From positions 1,364,001-1,428,000 of the forward strand of contig NC_009445.1 of assembly GCF_000026145.1 (NCBI RefSeq): 64,000 nucleotides of DNA, in the 5' to 3' direction. A program made the position numbers and the translations under genes. Shown here piece after piece: positions 27,081 to 35,846 of the stretch; the stretch's first letter is position 1; every line of letters begins with the position of its first letter. Under the pieces are notes generated by a model that ran no database searches, was not told the origin of the DNA, and was given only the letters and a program-made list of their open reading frames with translations. Source of the stretch: Bradyrhizobium sp. ORS 278. GTDB taxonomy: Bacteria; Pseudomonadota; Alphaproteobacteria; Rhizobiales; Xanthobacteraceae.

Positions 27081-28174
27081 TGACGTTTGTGGACAGGGCA
27101 CGCCGCGAGCTGGCGGCCTTTATCGGCTCGGTTGCTGCGGTTATCGTCGATGGCATCGGCCGGCTCGACCTCAAGCCGCCGATCCAGTTGGTCGAGACGG
27201 ACCGCAACGTCTTCGTTCTGCGGATGATCGCGCGCGCCGGGCGATCGGCGCCGCCGGATTGCCAGCTCCATCTGCCTGACGTTGAAGCGATAAGCCCCGC
27301 GCTTCCCGAGAACTGGCGCGCGGCCCTGCGGGGCAGCCGGATCGAGATCATGCTGAGGCCGGATCGCTTCCTGTCGCGGCCGCTGGATTTGCCGCGGCGG
27401 GCTGTCGAGTTTCTCGATGCCATGGTGCGATCGCAGCTCGACCGGTTGACGCCGTGGACGGCGCAGGAGGCCGTGTTCGGAAACACGGCTCCGGTCACGC
27501 TATCCGGGGATCGCATCCAGACCATAGTGATCGCGGCCCCGCGGACGCGATTGGATCCGCTGATCAGGCTCGCCGAGTCCTGGCATGCAGCGTCGGTGGT
27601 GTTGTTCGCAGCCGCATCACCGGCGCTGGCGAGTCAGCCCGTTGCGCAAGATGCGACGCGGCTGATCGAGCAGCAACTGCGCGGCTCGCGCAATGTCGGC
27701 CGGGTCAGTCGCCTGCTGACCGCCGGGCTGGTGGTTGCGACGATAGCGGCGGCGCTGTCGCTCGCCGCGGCGAGCATTCTTGGTGGACGGCTCGAGGCGC
27801 AGCAGAGCATGCTGTCGCGGGGGATTGCCGAGCGGCGCGCGGCGCTGCGGCTCGATCTGGAGGGGAGTGACAACGCGGCCGCGCGCGGTCTCATGCGCCG
27901 CAAGCAGGAGACGACCGCCAATGTCCTGGTGCTGGAGGCGCTGGCCCGTGTGCTCCCGGACAACACCTATCTTACCGAACTGCGGATCGAGAAGGACAAG
28001 TTGCTGATCGCAGGCGTCACTCAGGATGCCCCCGCGCTTGTCAGGCTGATCGAGCAGTCGGCGCATTTCACGCATGCGACCTTCTCCGCGCCGACGACGC
28101 GTTCGGCTGAGGAGGCCGGTGAGCGTTTCCGCATCGAAGCCGGCATCAAGCCGCATGTCGGACCCGGCATATGA
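27080..28174 (+). CDS. gspL: Type II secretion protein GspL (PilN-like)
   Basis: This 364-residue protein starts at the ATG sharing its first base with the gspK stop. An N-terminal cytoplasmic part (~1-210) lacks obvious actin-like motifs and is shorter than classic GspL. A transmembrane helix follows (VATIAAALSLAAASILGG, ~215-235), then a periplasmic PilN-type segment with LEALARVLPDNTYLTELRIE and VRLIEQSAHF. GspL links GspE to the inner membrane platform. Position before gspM and the PilN-like region support the call. Confidence 0.85.
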   Translation: MTFVDRARRELAAFIGSVAAVIVDGIGRLDLKPPIQLVETDRNVFVLRMIARAGRSAPPDCQLHLPDVEAISPALPENWRAALRGSRIEIMLRPDRFLSRPLDLPRRAVEFLDAMVRSQLDRLTPWTAQEAVFGNTAPVTLSGDRIQTIVIAAPRTRLDPLIRLAESWHAASVVLFAAASPALASQPVAQDATRLIEQQLRGSRNVGRVSRLLTAGLVVATIAAALSLAAASILGGRLEAQQSMLSRGIAERRAALRLDLEGSDNAAARGLMRRKQETTANVLVLEALARVLPDNTYLTELRIEKDKLLIAGVTQDAPALVRLIEQSAHFTHATFSAPTTRSAEEAGERFRIEAGIKPHVGPGI

Positions 28175-28722
28175 GCACCGCAAATCCCCTGGGCACATCC
28201 GCGCCGCGCTGGACCGCCGCAGCCATCTATGCCGGCCTGCTGCTCGTGCTGATCATCGCGGCAGTCCTTCCGATCGAGACAATCCTCGACCAGCGCGCCG
28301 AGGTGGAGGGGTTGACCGACACGCTGCGGCTGCTCGAGGCCCACGGCATGGCGACGACGGGTCAAGCTGGCAGTGAAGCTCCTGCGAGGGGATCGGCCTT
28401 CCTGGAAGGACCGACCGTCACCGTGGCGGGCGCCGCGCTGTTGCAGCGGCTCGGCGAGGTGGTGAGCCGTCATGGCGGCAGCACGTCATCATCGCAGCTC
28501 GATGTGCAGGGCCCTCGCGCCAAGGAGGGACAGATCAGCGTCACCGCGAATTTCGACGCCGAGCAGGCCGCCCTGCAGCCGATCCTCTACGATCTCGAAG
28601 CCGGCATGCCGTGCCTGTTCATCGACGCACTCGTCGTGGAGGGGAGCGCAGTTTCGGCGGCCTCGGCCGGCAAGCTCCGCGTCACGATCACGCTCTCAGG
28701 ACAGTGGCAGGGCCCGCAATGA
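28171..28722 (+). CDS. gspM: Type II secretion protein GspM
   Basis: This 183-residue protein has one N-terminal transmembrane helix (AAAIYAGLLLVLIIAAVLPI) and a short periplasmic ferredoxin-like domain. AALQPILYDLEAGMPCLFID resembles the GspM subtype-b/PilO pattern. It overlaps gspL at ATGA and gspN at ATGA, so the three are tightly coupled. GspM pairs with GspL in the inner membrane platform. Confidence 0.85.
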   Translation: MSTANPLGTSAPRWTAAAIYAGLLLVLIIAAVLPIETILDQRAEVEGLTDTLRLLEAHGMATTGQAGSEAPARGSAFLEGPTVTVAGAALLQRLGEVVSRHGGSTSSSQLDVQGPRAKEGQISVTANFDAEQAALQPILYDLEAGMPCLFIDALVVEGSAVSAASAGKLRVTITLSGQWQGPQ

Positions 28723-29339
28723 GTCGTCTCGTCAGACTATCTGTCATCGTCTGCTGCGTCGTCGCCGCCAATCTCGGCAGCACCGGTTCGCCGGCGGCGG
28801 AGCAGCCGGCCGTGTCACGGCCGCCGATGGCAAGCGGCAATCCGCTGTGGTCCATGCCGCTCGATCAGCTCTCGGCCACGCGCGAACGGCCGTTGTTTTC
28901 GCCCTCGCGCCGTCCTCCGCCGACCGAAGCGCCGCCGCCGGCGGTCGCGGATGTCCCGGTGGCGCCGGAACCGGGCCCGCCGGAGCGGCCGTCGCTCGCG
29001 CTGGTCGGGACGGTGGTCAACGGCGATCATGGCCTCGCCATCTTCCTCGATCCCGGCAGCAAGACGCCGCTGCGGATCAGGGCCGGTGCGGACTACCAGG
29101 GCTGGACGTTGCGCCGGGTGGAGGCGAGGTCGGTGACGCTGCAGAAGGGCGACGATCTCGCGGTGCTGCGTTTCGCGTCGCCGGCGGGGCCGCCGGCTAC
29201 TCCTATCGCCACGACCATGGCCGAGGTGCCGTCGACGCAAACGGCCCCTCCTCTGGCGCAAGCAGGGGCGCCTTATTTCTCGCCGGAGTCACGGCTGCTT
29301 CGGATGCATCAGCGTCAACGCGCGGGGCGCCGGCAATGA
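28719..29339 (+). CDS. gspN: GspN/GspC-like periplasmic protein
   Basis: This 206-residue protein has an N-terminal signal anchor (LVRLSVIVCCVVAANLG). A Pro-rich linker follows (PPPTEAPPPAVADVPVAPEP), then a small beta domain (LALVGTVVNGDHGLAIFLDP ... LRRVEARSVTLQKGD). That beta domain resembles the homology region of GspC, which contacts the secretin N0 domain. No other gspC is visible in the operon, so this last gene may serve that role. The C-terminus is basic. The stop at 29337 ends the operon; no prepilin peptidase gene follows. Confidence 0.75.
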   Translation: MSRLVRLSVIVCCVVAANLGSTGSPAAEQPAVSRPPMASGNPLWSMPLDQLSATRERPLFSPSRRPPPTEAPPPAVADVPVAPEPGPPERPSLALVGTVVNGDHGLAIFLDPGSKTPLRIRAGADYQGWTLRRVEARSVTLQKGDDLAVLRFASPAGPPATPIATTMAEVPSTQTAPPLAQAGAPYFSPESRLLRMHQRQRAGRRQ

Positions 29340-29423
29340 TTCGGGCCACGCCGGTAGGAAACGCCCGGCGGCGTGCGGCAGCGGCCCGCGGCGCCTCCGG
29401 CCGCGCGAGGCCGCCGGCTGTCG

Positions 29424-29738
29424 TCAGCGCTTGCACAATCCGCTGGTCAGGACCCAGCCCTTCTCGGTGAGGGCCGCGGAGACGATATCGAAATACAGCC
29501 GCTTGTCGGGATCGTCCTCGGAGACGAACGAGACCTGGCACAGGAAGCGGCCGTTCGCATCGCCCTTGTCGCAGGTCGCCTCGACGATCTTCAGTCCCTT
29601 GTCGTGGCGCACGCCGGATGAAGGGGCCTCCTGCTCATAGGCCTGCTGGATGATCTCGGTCGTCGGCGCGCCGCAGGCGATGCCGGTCACATTGCAGGCC
29701 CAGGGGAGAACAACGGCGAGAACAGCAGCAGGCAGCAT
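29424..29738 (-). CDS. Small secreted protein or lipoprotein of unknown function
   Basis: This 104-residue protein has a short hydrophobic N-terminus ending LPWAC, a possible but imperfect lipobox. A compact domain with three more cysteines follows (CGAP, ATCDKG, FLCQVSF) and the end is SGLCKR. I do not recognise the family. AAGGAGA lies about 11 bases before the ATG. It converges on the end of the secretion operon and is probably independent of it. Confidence 0.65.
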   Translation of the reverse strand: MLPAAVLAVVLPWACNVTGIACGAPTTEIIQQAYEQEAPSSGVRHDKGLKIVEATCDKGDANGRFLCQVSFVSEDDPDKRLYFDIVSAALTEKGWVLTSGLCKR

Positions 29739-30098
29739 CCTTCGGTCTCCTTTGGCGGCTGTGGCCGGCTGGCCGCCGATGCAGCAGTACGGCTCGGTGC
29801 CGCTGATCTTTCGCGACTATTCAGATAGAACGCGAACTACGTGGGTTGATTGTCGTTTTTGTGTCGACCCTGTCCGCCCTGCGCACGCTGCGAGGTCGAG
29901 CCATCTTGTTAGATCGATTCTTAACGAGCTCGTCCGGCATTCTCACAAAACGAAAGAAACGGTCACAAAGGAGACACCCAACATCCATAGCGACAAAGGG
30001 CAAGGTGCGAGCTCGCTGATTGCAGGCGGCTGGAGCGAGATGCTCGAAGCCGCGCCGCCTCGCACCGATTGTCTCTCGAGCGAAAATGGGGATCAGAC
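29739..30098. other. Intergenic region before the multicopper oxidase
   Basis: This 360 bp stretch separates the divergent small secreted protein from the multicopper oxidase. The part from 29925 to 29990 (AACGAAAGAAACGGTCACAAAGG) is less GC-rich and may hold the oxidase promoter. No gene, hairpin or repeat stands out. Confidence 0.35.
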
Positions 30099-32315
30099 AT
30101 GTTAGTCGGGCGTCTGCACAAGCCAATGATAAGAACACTGACGTCCGCTGTCGCGCTGCTCGCCGCACTGACCTTTGCCGGGGCCGCCGCATGCGCCCAT
30201 GACCTGGCCGAGCCGACAGTGTTCAGGAGCAGGCACGGCGTCCTGGATCTGCTGATGATCGCCCGCGCCAAGCCGATCTCCACGATCAGCTATGCGCCAC
30301 CGGGCGGATCGCCCATGAGCCCGACCGGCTGGGTGTATGAGATCTGCCCGCGGCCCGCCTCCGGCACCACCTGTCCCGCCGACTCGGCCGTGGCGGACTA
30401 TGGCGGCGTGCGGCTGGCGCTGCAGAAGGGGGACACGCTCAAGATAAGGCTGGTCAATCAGCTGCCGCAGCTCGACCCGGCCAAGGTGAACCACAATGTG
30501 GATCCCGGCCAGGCCAATTTGTTCCGCAATCCGACCAACCTGCACACCCACGGCCTGATCGTCGAGCCGCGGGCGCCGACCCTGAGAGACCAGACCTTCG
30601 GTGACTACGTCTTCGTCCAGATCTACAACTCGGCCAACGGCATGCCGGTGCCGCAGACGACGCATCAGCACGGCTCCAACAAGATGGACTATGCGGATTT
30701 CCGCATCGAGATTCCGCGCAATCACCCGTCGGGCCAGTTCTGGTTTCACCCGCATATCCACGGCCTGTCGCTGAACCAGGTCTCGCAGGGTCTGGCCGGC
30801 ATCATCTCGGTCGGCGAGGTCTCGGACTACGCCCATGGCGACGCGCGCGACACGCCGTTTCCCGATGCGAGCGTGCGCCATCTGATCCTGAAGGACATTC
30901 AGGTTGCACCCGGTGGCCCGGTTCAGTTCGACGCCGGCCCGGCGCAGACGACGCCGGGCGAGGTGATCAATCAGGAGGATCCCGGCTTCTGCGCCCAGTT
31001 TCCGGCCGACAGCTCCGAGGTGCGCGAGGGCTCTTGTCCAGGTGTCGATGCCTCCGCCGATGGCGGCTCCAACTTCAGCGGCGGCAAATGGTACTTCACC
31101 GTCAACGGCCGGACCTTCCCGAAGATCAAGATCACGGATTCCGACGGCGAGGTCTGGCGGCTCACCAATGCGTCGGGCAGCCTGTCCTACAATCTTCAGC
31201 TGACCGAGGACGAGTCGCAGAAGCCGATGATCATGCAGCTCATCTCCGTGGACGGCGTCAGTGTGAATCTCCCGCAGGACACCACGATGGATACGATGGT
31301 CCGGCTCGGCGGCGCGCGCTTCCGCGTCGTGCCTTGTCCGCCGTTGCCGACCTCGCGCTTCCATTCGAAGCCGGTCTGCGTCACCCAGATCGTGATGATG
31401 CCGAGCTCGCGCACCGAGGTGTTCGTCACCTATCGCGATCCCGCGACGGGGGCGATCGCGAGCCCCGGCCATTCCGCGTCCGCGACCTTCAAGATGGCAG
31501 GCCTGACGATGGGCAGCGGCGACCAATGGCCTGCGGTCGATCTCGCCAAGGTGCACTTCCATCAGCACGGGTCACGGCACCACATCGCGTACGGCCTGGA
31601 CATCAGGGGCGACGCATTGGCGACGATGCAGCCGTCGGGCATCCTCGACGCCAAGGTCCCCTACGCGAATGCGGCGGCGCTGCCTGCCGGATGCAAGCCG
31701 TTGCCGGCGGGACACCGCCGCCGCATCTTCTTCGGCCTCGCCGATCTGACCGACGACGGCACCTTCGGTCTCGGCTATGAGGAGGTCGATGAGAACGGCA
31801 ATCCGGTGCCGGGCACGCAGCTGCCGGTCAGCCAGTTCGATCCGGCGCAGAACATCGTCTGCCTGCCGCTCGCGGCAGGGCAGCGTCCGGTCCACGAGAC
31901 CTGGGAGCTGGTGCAGCTGTCGACGGAGAACCACAACTTCCACATCCACCAGACCCGGTTCAGGACGATCAACAGCAAGGCCGGCGAGAACACGCCGTTG
32001 TCGGTGTCGTTCAACCGCAGCATCGGCGGCGGCATGCTGCAGGACAATGTTCCGCTCGGCGTCGCGACGCCCAATGTGCCGGAGGTGATGGACGCGCAAA
32101 GCGGAGTCTGCAGTATCGAGCAGTGGCGCAATGGCCAGTGCACCTCGAAGCCGGTCGTCGTGGATATCCCGTTCTCGCAGGTCGGCGAGTTCGTCTATCA
32201 CTGTCACATCCTCGAGCATGAGGACGGGGGCATGATGGCGAAGATCAAGGTTGTCCCCTCACCCTCACCCTCACACGGCAACCCCTGGGAAGCGATGAAC
32301 CAGATGCCTTGGTAG
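30099..32315 (+). CDS. Secreted multicopper oxidase
   Basis: Read from the ATG at 30099, the protein has 738 residues; an ATG at 30126 is also possible. A signal peptide is visible (IRTLTSAVALLAALTFAGAA). Copper motifs in order: NLHTHG near residue 149, TTHQHG and FWFHPHIHG near 190-222, HNFHIHQTRF near 611, and VYHCHILEHEDGGMM near 699-713. The last supplies the type 1 Cys, His and axial Met ligands. All four motifs needed for the type 1 and trinuclear centres are present, so the enzyme should be active. It is longer than typical CueO/laccase (~500). The substrate is not evident; metal oxidation is one possibility. Confidence 0.9.
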   Translation: MLVGRLHKPMIRTLTSAVALLAALTFAGAAACAHDLAEPTVFRSRHGVLDLLMIARAKPISTISYAPPGGSPMSPTGWVYEICPRPASGTTCPADSAVADYGGVRLALQKGDTLKIRLVNQLPQLDPAKVNHNVDPGQANLFRNPTNLHTHGLIVEPRAPTLRDQTFGDYVFVQIYNSANGMPVPQTTHQHGSNKMDYADFRIEIPRNHPSGQFWFHPHIHGLSLNQVSQGLAGIISVGEVSDYAHGDARDTPFPDASVRHLILKDIQVAPGGPVQFDAGPAQTTPGEVINQEDPGFCAQFPADSSEVREGSCPGVDASADGGSNFSGGKWYFTVNGRTFPKIKITDSDGEVWRLTNASGSLSYNLQLTEDESQKPMIMQLISVDGVSVNLPQDTTMDTMVRLGGARFRVVPCPPLPTSRFHSKPVCVTQIVMMPSSRTEVFVTYRDPATGAIASPGHSASATFKMAGLTMGSGDQWPAVDLAKVHFHQHGSRHHIAYGLDIRGDALATMQPSGILDAKVPYANAAALPAGCKPLPAGHRRRIFFGLADLTDDGTFGLGYEEVDENGNPVPGTQLPVSQFDPAQNIVCLPLAAGQRPVHETWELVQLSTENHNFHIHQTRFRTINSKAGENTPLSVSFNRSIGGGMLQDNVPLGVATPNVPEVMDAQSGVCSIEQWRNGQCTSKPVVVDIPFSQVGEFVYHCHILEHEDGGMMAKIKVVPSPSPSHGNPWEAMNQMPW

Positions 32316-32882
32316 TCGCGGACGGACGATGTCCTTCGTGGCTCTCATCGGACCGACGCCGCATCCGCGGCGTCGGTCACGCCGAGTTCTTCGGCGGTGC
32401 TGCCTCACCTGCTCGCAGGCGGTTGTCGTGTTGATCGCTGAGCGCACATGCGTCGGCGTAGTCGCACGACGTTCGACTTTCTTTGAATCGATCTAAACTG
32501 CCGCAGGCGCGATTGCGCCTCGCTGAAAAGGCGGCTGGACTCACTGCGAGCGGTCCATTCAGGCATCTCGAGATGCGGCAATCCTTAGCAACATTCTTAT
32601 TCCCCAGCCACTCCGGCAAATCGCCAACATCGTCGCGGCAATTCGCCGCAATCGGACCACTTACTACGTTGGCTCTGACAATCAGAACGGTTTGCAGGAA
32701 GCGCGTTGGTGATGTCGGAAGAACTCGGTCGGATCGGCGCCCGGCGCAGTCCAAGGAAGCGGCGTCGGTCCATTCGCGACAGACGCTTCGGCAGCGTCCT
32801 GGACAGCTGAAAGCGGTCGGGCATGACGTCATGTCGATCCAAGGGGAGGGCATGTCATGAACAGGAATTTGAGGTGGACGCG
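32316..32882. other. 567 bp intergenic region, no convincing gene
   Basis: Apart from a strong hairpin just after the oxidase gene, this stretch shows short open frames on both strands (for example 32483-32860 on plus) that lack ribosome binding sites and recognisable motifs. It probably holds the promoter of the FMN-binding protein gene. Confidence 0.4.
32351..32378 (+). terminator. Strong hairpin after the multicopper oxidase gene
   Basis: A perfect 12 bp stem (GACCGACGCCGC / GCGGCGTCGGTC) with a 4-base loop begins 36 bp after the oxidase stop. There is no T-run, so it may stabilise the 3' end rather than terminate by itself. Confidence 0.5.
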
Positions 32883-33341
32883 ATGAACGAATGGCTGAAA
32901 TGGACTGCGCCCGCTGCGGCCGTCATGTCGATCGCTGCGCCGGCCTACGCCATGCAGTACATGAGCGTCGAGGAAGCGCAGAAAGCCGCTTTCCCGGGCG
33001 CGAGCTTCGCCGAGGTCCAGCCGGGCCGCGTGTGGAAGGCGAGCAATGGCGGCTATTTCTACTATGACAGCGTCGTCGGCAAGCATCTGCTGATCGACTA
33101 CACGGTCGCGATCGGTCCTGACGGCCGGGTGCGCCGCGTCGAAATCCTGAACTACCGCGAATCCTATGGCGGCGAGGTGCACGATCCCAACTGGCTCGGC
33201 CAGTTCGTCGGCAAGGGCAGCCAGAACGAACTGCGCATCAACTCGGATATCCGCAACATCTCCGGCGCCACGCTGTCATCGACGCATCTGACCGAGGGCG
33301 TGAAGAAGGTGCTGACCTATCATGCCAGCCACTTCCGCTAG
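32883..33341 (+). CDS. Secreted FMN-binding domain protein (covalent flavin carrier)
   Basis: This 152-residue protein has a signal peptide ending APAYA at about residue 23 and then an FMN-binding domain. The flavinylation motif SGATLSST lies at residues 127-134. In NqrC and RnfG the threonine of SGAT carries FMN through a phosphoester bond, so Thr130 is the expected site. GAGGTGG lies six bases before the ATG. The next gene, overlapping by 20 bp, encodes ApbE, the enzyme that attaches this FMN. The protein is therefore a likely periplasmic electron carrier. Confidence 0.85.
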   Translation: MNEWLKWTAPAAAVMSIAAPAYAMQYMSVEEAQKAAFPGASFAEVQPGRVWKASNGGYFYYDSVVGKHLLIDYTVAIGPDGRVRRVEILNYRESYGGEVHDPNWLGQFVGKGSQNELRINSDIRNISGATLSSTHLTEGVKKVLTYHASHFR

Positions 33342-34200
33342 TCTTCGGCGCGCGCGCGCCCTGCTCGGGACGTTCGTCGAGATCGATGTCGCCGAAGCGC
33401 AGGGCGTGGACGTGGAGAGCGCCGTTGAGACGGCGTTCTCCGCCGTGGCCGACGTGCATCGGCTGATGAGCTTCCACGATTCCGAAAGCGACGTGTCACG
33501 GCTGAATCGTGCGGCTTCGCGGAGCGCCGTGACGGTGCATCCCTGGACCTACGAAGTTATCGAGGTGGCCGTGAACATGGCGCGTCATTCGAACGGCGCT
33601 TTCGACATCGGCGTTGCCGGCGCCGCGCAGCCGGTCGCGGGCGCGCCATCGCCGGCGGCCGATGCGATCGAGCTGCTCGCCGATCACCAGATTCGCTTCC
33701 GCGATTCTGGCGTGAAGATCGACCTCGGCGGCATCGCCAAGGGCTTCGCCGTCGATCGCGCGATCGTCGCATTACGGAGCTGCGGCGTGCGTTCGGCCAT
33801 GGTCAACGCCGGCGGCGATCTCGCGACGTTCGGAACCGGTGCCCGCATCGTCCATATCCGCGACCCGCGTTCGCCGGACCGGCTGCTGTGCGAAGTCGAG
33901 GTGAGCAATGGCGCGCTGGGCTCGTCGGCGCGCCGCTTCGATCCGTTCCGATCGGCGCAGACGACGGCGACCGCTGTCGTCGATCCCGCCACCCGCCTGC
34001 CGGCTCAGGGCGCGCTTGGCGCGACGGTCCGCGCTCCCTCCTGCATGGTCGCGGATGCGCTGACCAAGATCATCATGATCGCGCCCCGGGGCGCCGTTGC
34101 GCAGCTCGCGCGATACGACGCGAGCGCGATGCTGGTCGCGCCGAACGGCGACATCCTCACGACACCGAACTGGCAAGGAGATCTGCAGCATGCGGCTTAA
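33322..34200 (+). CDS. apbE: FAD:protein FMN transferase (ApbE family)
   Basis: This 292-residue enzyme transfers FMN from FAD to a Ser/Thr of a target protein. Visible motifs: LLGTFVEIDV at the start, a central DLGGIAKGFAVDRA, the AMVNAGGDLATFG loop, and SSARRFDPF towards the end. There is no obvious signal peptide before RARALLGTF, so it may be exported by another route or act before export. It overlaps the flavoprotein gene upstream and the membrane protein gene downstream, so the three are one operon and the upstream protein is its probable substrate. Confidence 0.9.
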   Translation: MPATSASLRRARALLGTFVEIDVAEAQGVDVESAVETAFSAVADVHRLMSFHDSESDVSRLNRAASRSAVTVHPWTYEVIEVAVNMARHSNGAFDIGVAGAAQPVAGAPSPAADAIELLADHQIRFRDSGVKIDLGGIAKGFAVDRAIVALRSCGVRSAMVNAGGDLATFGTGARIVHIRDPRSPDRLLCEVEVSNGALGSSARRFDPFRSAQTTATAVVDPATRLPAQGALGATVRAPSCMVADALTKIIMIAPRGAVAQLARYDASAMLVAPNGDILTTPNWQGDLQHAA

Positions 34201-34717
34201 AGGCGCGTTTCGGTTTGCCCTTTATGGGATTTTCGGGCTTCTGTTCGCCAGCGGAGCGTTCTGGATCTACGCCGATCAGATGAAGACCCGCTCGGAGCTC
34301 AACAGCGACGCCTGGCAGCAGGCGGCGGCCTATCTGCTGAGCCTGCATGGCGGCGCCGCGATGGTGACGTTGATGCTGCTCGGCGCGCTCGGCCCGATGC
34401 ACGTGCAGCGCGCCTGGCGTGCCCGCAAGAACCGCGCGACCGGCATCGTCAGCCTGGCGATGTACGGCCTGCTGATCGCCACCGCGTTCGGCCTCTATTA
34501 CGTCGGCTCGGAAGCGCTGCGGCCCTGGATCAGCACCGTCCACATCGTCTTCGGCCTCGGCGTTCCCGCCGTGATCATGGCCCACATCGTCGTCGGCCGC
34601 GCCAGCGTCGCGCCAGCGCCGCAGCCCATCCGCGCCCGGGCGGCCGCCGCCACCCTGGTGCCCGCCGACGCACCGGACGAGCCCGAACTTGTCGGCGCCA
34701 TGAACAAGGTCGGTTGA
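34190..34717 (+). CDS. Four-helix membrane protein, possible b-type cytochrome partner
   Basis: This 175-residue protein has four transmembrane helices: ALYGIFGLLFASGAFWIY, AAAYLLSLHGGAAMVTLMLL, SLAMYGLLIATAFGLYYV, and VHIVFGLGVPAVIMAHIVVG. Histidines lie inside or at the ends of helices 2 and 4 (SLHGG, GPMHVQ, TVHIV, MAHIV), as in DUF4405-like and other small haem-b membrane proteins. AAGGAG precedes the ATG by about nine bases, and the gene overlaps the end of apbE. It could pass electrons between the quinone pool and the flavoprotein; haem binding is inference. Confidence 0.7.
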   Translation: MRLKGAFRFALYGIFGLLFASGAFWIYADQMKTRSELNSDAWQQAAAYLLSLHGGAAMVTLMLLGALGPMHVQRAWRARKNRATGIVSLAMYGLLIATAFGLYYVGSEALRPWISTVHIVFGLGVPAVIMAHIVVGRASVAPAPQPIRARAAAATLVPADAPDEPELVGAMNKVG

Positions 34718-34787
34718 CATCGTCGTCAATCGGGGCGCGGCGACCCGCGCCCCGGCTACTGATCGTTTTTGCTGGGGCAGGGCGCTC

Positions 34788-34821
34788 GGGCGGATTGGGC
34801 CCGTAGGGCGCTAATCCGCCC
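34788..34821. repeat. Palindromic repeat related to the GGCGGATTA/TAATCCGCC family
   Basis: GGGCGGATT ... TAATCCGCCC form inverted ends around a short centre. The same arm sequence bounds the two MITE-like elements at 35991 and 36561. It is a short member of the same family. Confidence 0.7.
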
Positions 34822-34836
34822 TATGCCCGCCGCGCC

Positions 34837-34960
34837 GACGCAACGCATCGGCGGGCGCCGATCCGGGACCCATAGCCGCCGTTTTTCATGTGTTACGCGG
34901 CCGCGCCGCCTGCCGTCTCAGCCATCACGCGGTATGGATCCCGGCGTTCGCCGGGATGAC
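34837..34960. repeat. Composite palindromic repeat, copy 1
   Basis: The unit runs from GACGCAACGC through GCCGATCCGGGACCCATA and TTTTCATGTG to a right end GGTATGGATCCCGGCGTTCG followed by CCGGGATGAC. Copy 2 (36848-36994) shares most of this with small changes. The right end is itself a hairpin (CCCGGCG / CGCCGGG). It is non-coding and probably mobile or REP-like. Confidence 0.7.
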
Positions 34961-35060
34961 CCGGCCCTTAGCCCTATGCGCTGAATGGACCGCGAAGGTT
35001 GCGCAAATTGCGAAAAACAGCTTCAATGAATGGCCTTCCTGGTGCCCGGTAAGGAATCCC

Positions 35061-35846
35061 ATGGAGCAACGCTTCACGTTTGACGCGGTGGCAGGCCTCT
35101 ACAAGACCGCACGTCCTGATTACCCCAAAGCGCTTATCGACGATGTCGTCTCATATGCCGATCTGAAAGCCGACGATAGAATCTTGGAAGTCGGCTGCGG
35201 GACGGGGCAAGCCACCTTGGGCTTCGCCACGCTCGGTTTTTCGATACTTGCGACGGATCCCGGTCCCGAAATGCTTCGCGGCGCGCGCGAGAGCCTGGCT
35301 GGATTCGACAATGTCGCGTTCCTGGAGACGACTTTCGAAGCCTTCCCTGAACACCGTCCCACCTTTCGCCTGATCATCGCCGCGCAATCCTGGCACTGGG
35401 TCTCCCCTGGGGTTCGATTTTCAAAGGCCGCTACGGTGCTTTCACATGGCGGTACACTCGCGGTGTTTGGGCACGTTCCAGTGGGACTGCCTGCCCCTCT
35501 GCTCAAGGAGCTCGAGCAGACCTATCTGCGTCTGATCGGAAGCTGGCAGCCGCCACCCGAGGCTTGGTACCTTCCAAACGGTCCCTTCAGGAGCTGGTTC
35601 GAGCAGTCGGGGCTATTCGAAGCAATCGAGCACAAATGCTATCGCTGGAAGCGCCAGCAAACGACATCAGGCTACACGGACTATCTCCGATCACGATCCG
35701 ATCACCGGATGCTTCAGCGAGAAAAGCGCGACGAAGTCCTTCGCGAAGTCGCGAACGCGATAGATAAGTTCGGAGGACATTTTGAGCTGGACTACGAAAC
35801 CCATCTCTATATCGCTCGGCGCATGGATCGAGAGTTGGATGCTTGA
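35061..35846 (+). CDS. Class I SAM-dependent methyltransferase
   Basis: This 261-residue protein opens FTFDAVAGLYKTARPDYP, the start typical of UbiE/YcgJ-like methyltransferases. It has the SAM-binding motif ILEVGCGTGQAT at about residues 44-55 and the acidic ATDPGPEML loop. The substrate is unknown; AQSWHWV resembles the trans-aconitate/phenazine-type methyltransferase pattern. The ATG at 35061 has AAGGA about seven bases upstream. It stands alone between repeats, so it may be an accessory gene. Confidence 0.85.
   Translation: MEQRFTFDAVAGLYKTARPDYPKALIDDVVSYADLKADDRILEVGCGTGQATLGFATLGFSILATDPGPEMLRGARESLAGFDNVAFLETTFEAFPEHRPTFRLIIAAQSWHWVSPGVRFSKAATVLSHGGTLAVFGHVPVGLPAPLLKELEQTYLRLIGSWQPPPEAWYLPNGPFRSWFEQSGLFEAIEHKCYRWKRQQTTSGYTDYLRSRSDHRMLQREKRDEVLREVANAIDKFGGHFELDYETHLYIARRMDRELDA

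Larger units (their letters stand above)
34718..35060. other. Repeat-bearing intergenic region before the methyltransferase gene
   Basis: This 343 bp stretch contains a short palindromic repeat at 34788-34821 and a composite repeat at 34837-34960, both listed separately. No gene is seen. Confidence 0.5.

Noticed and set aside
32483..32860. A 125-codon plus-strand frame before the FMN-binding protein
   Set aside because: No ribosome binding site and no protein-like pattern; it extends to the upstream region of the next gene.
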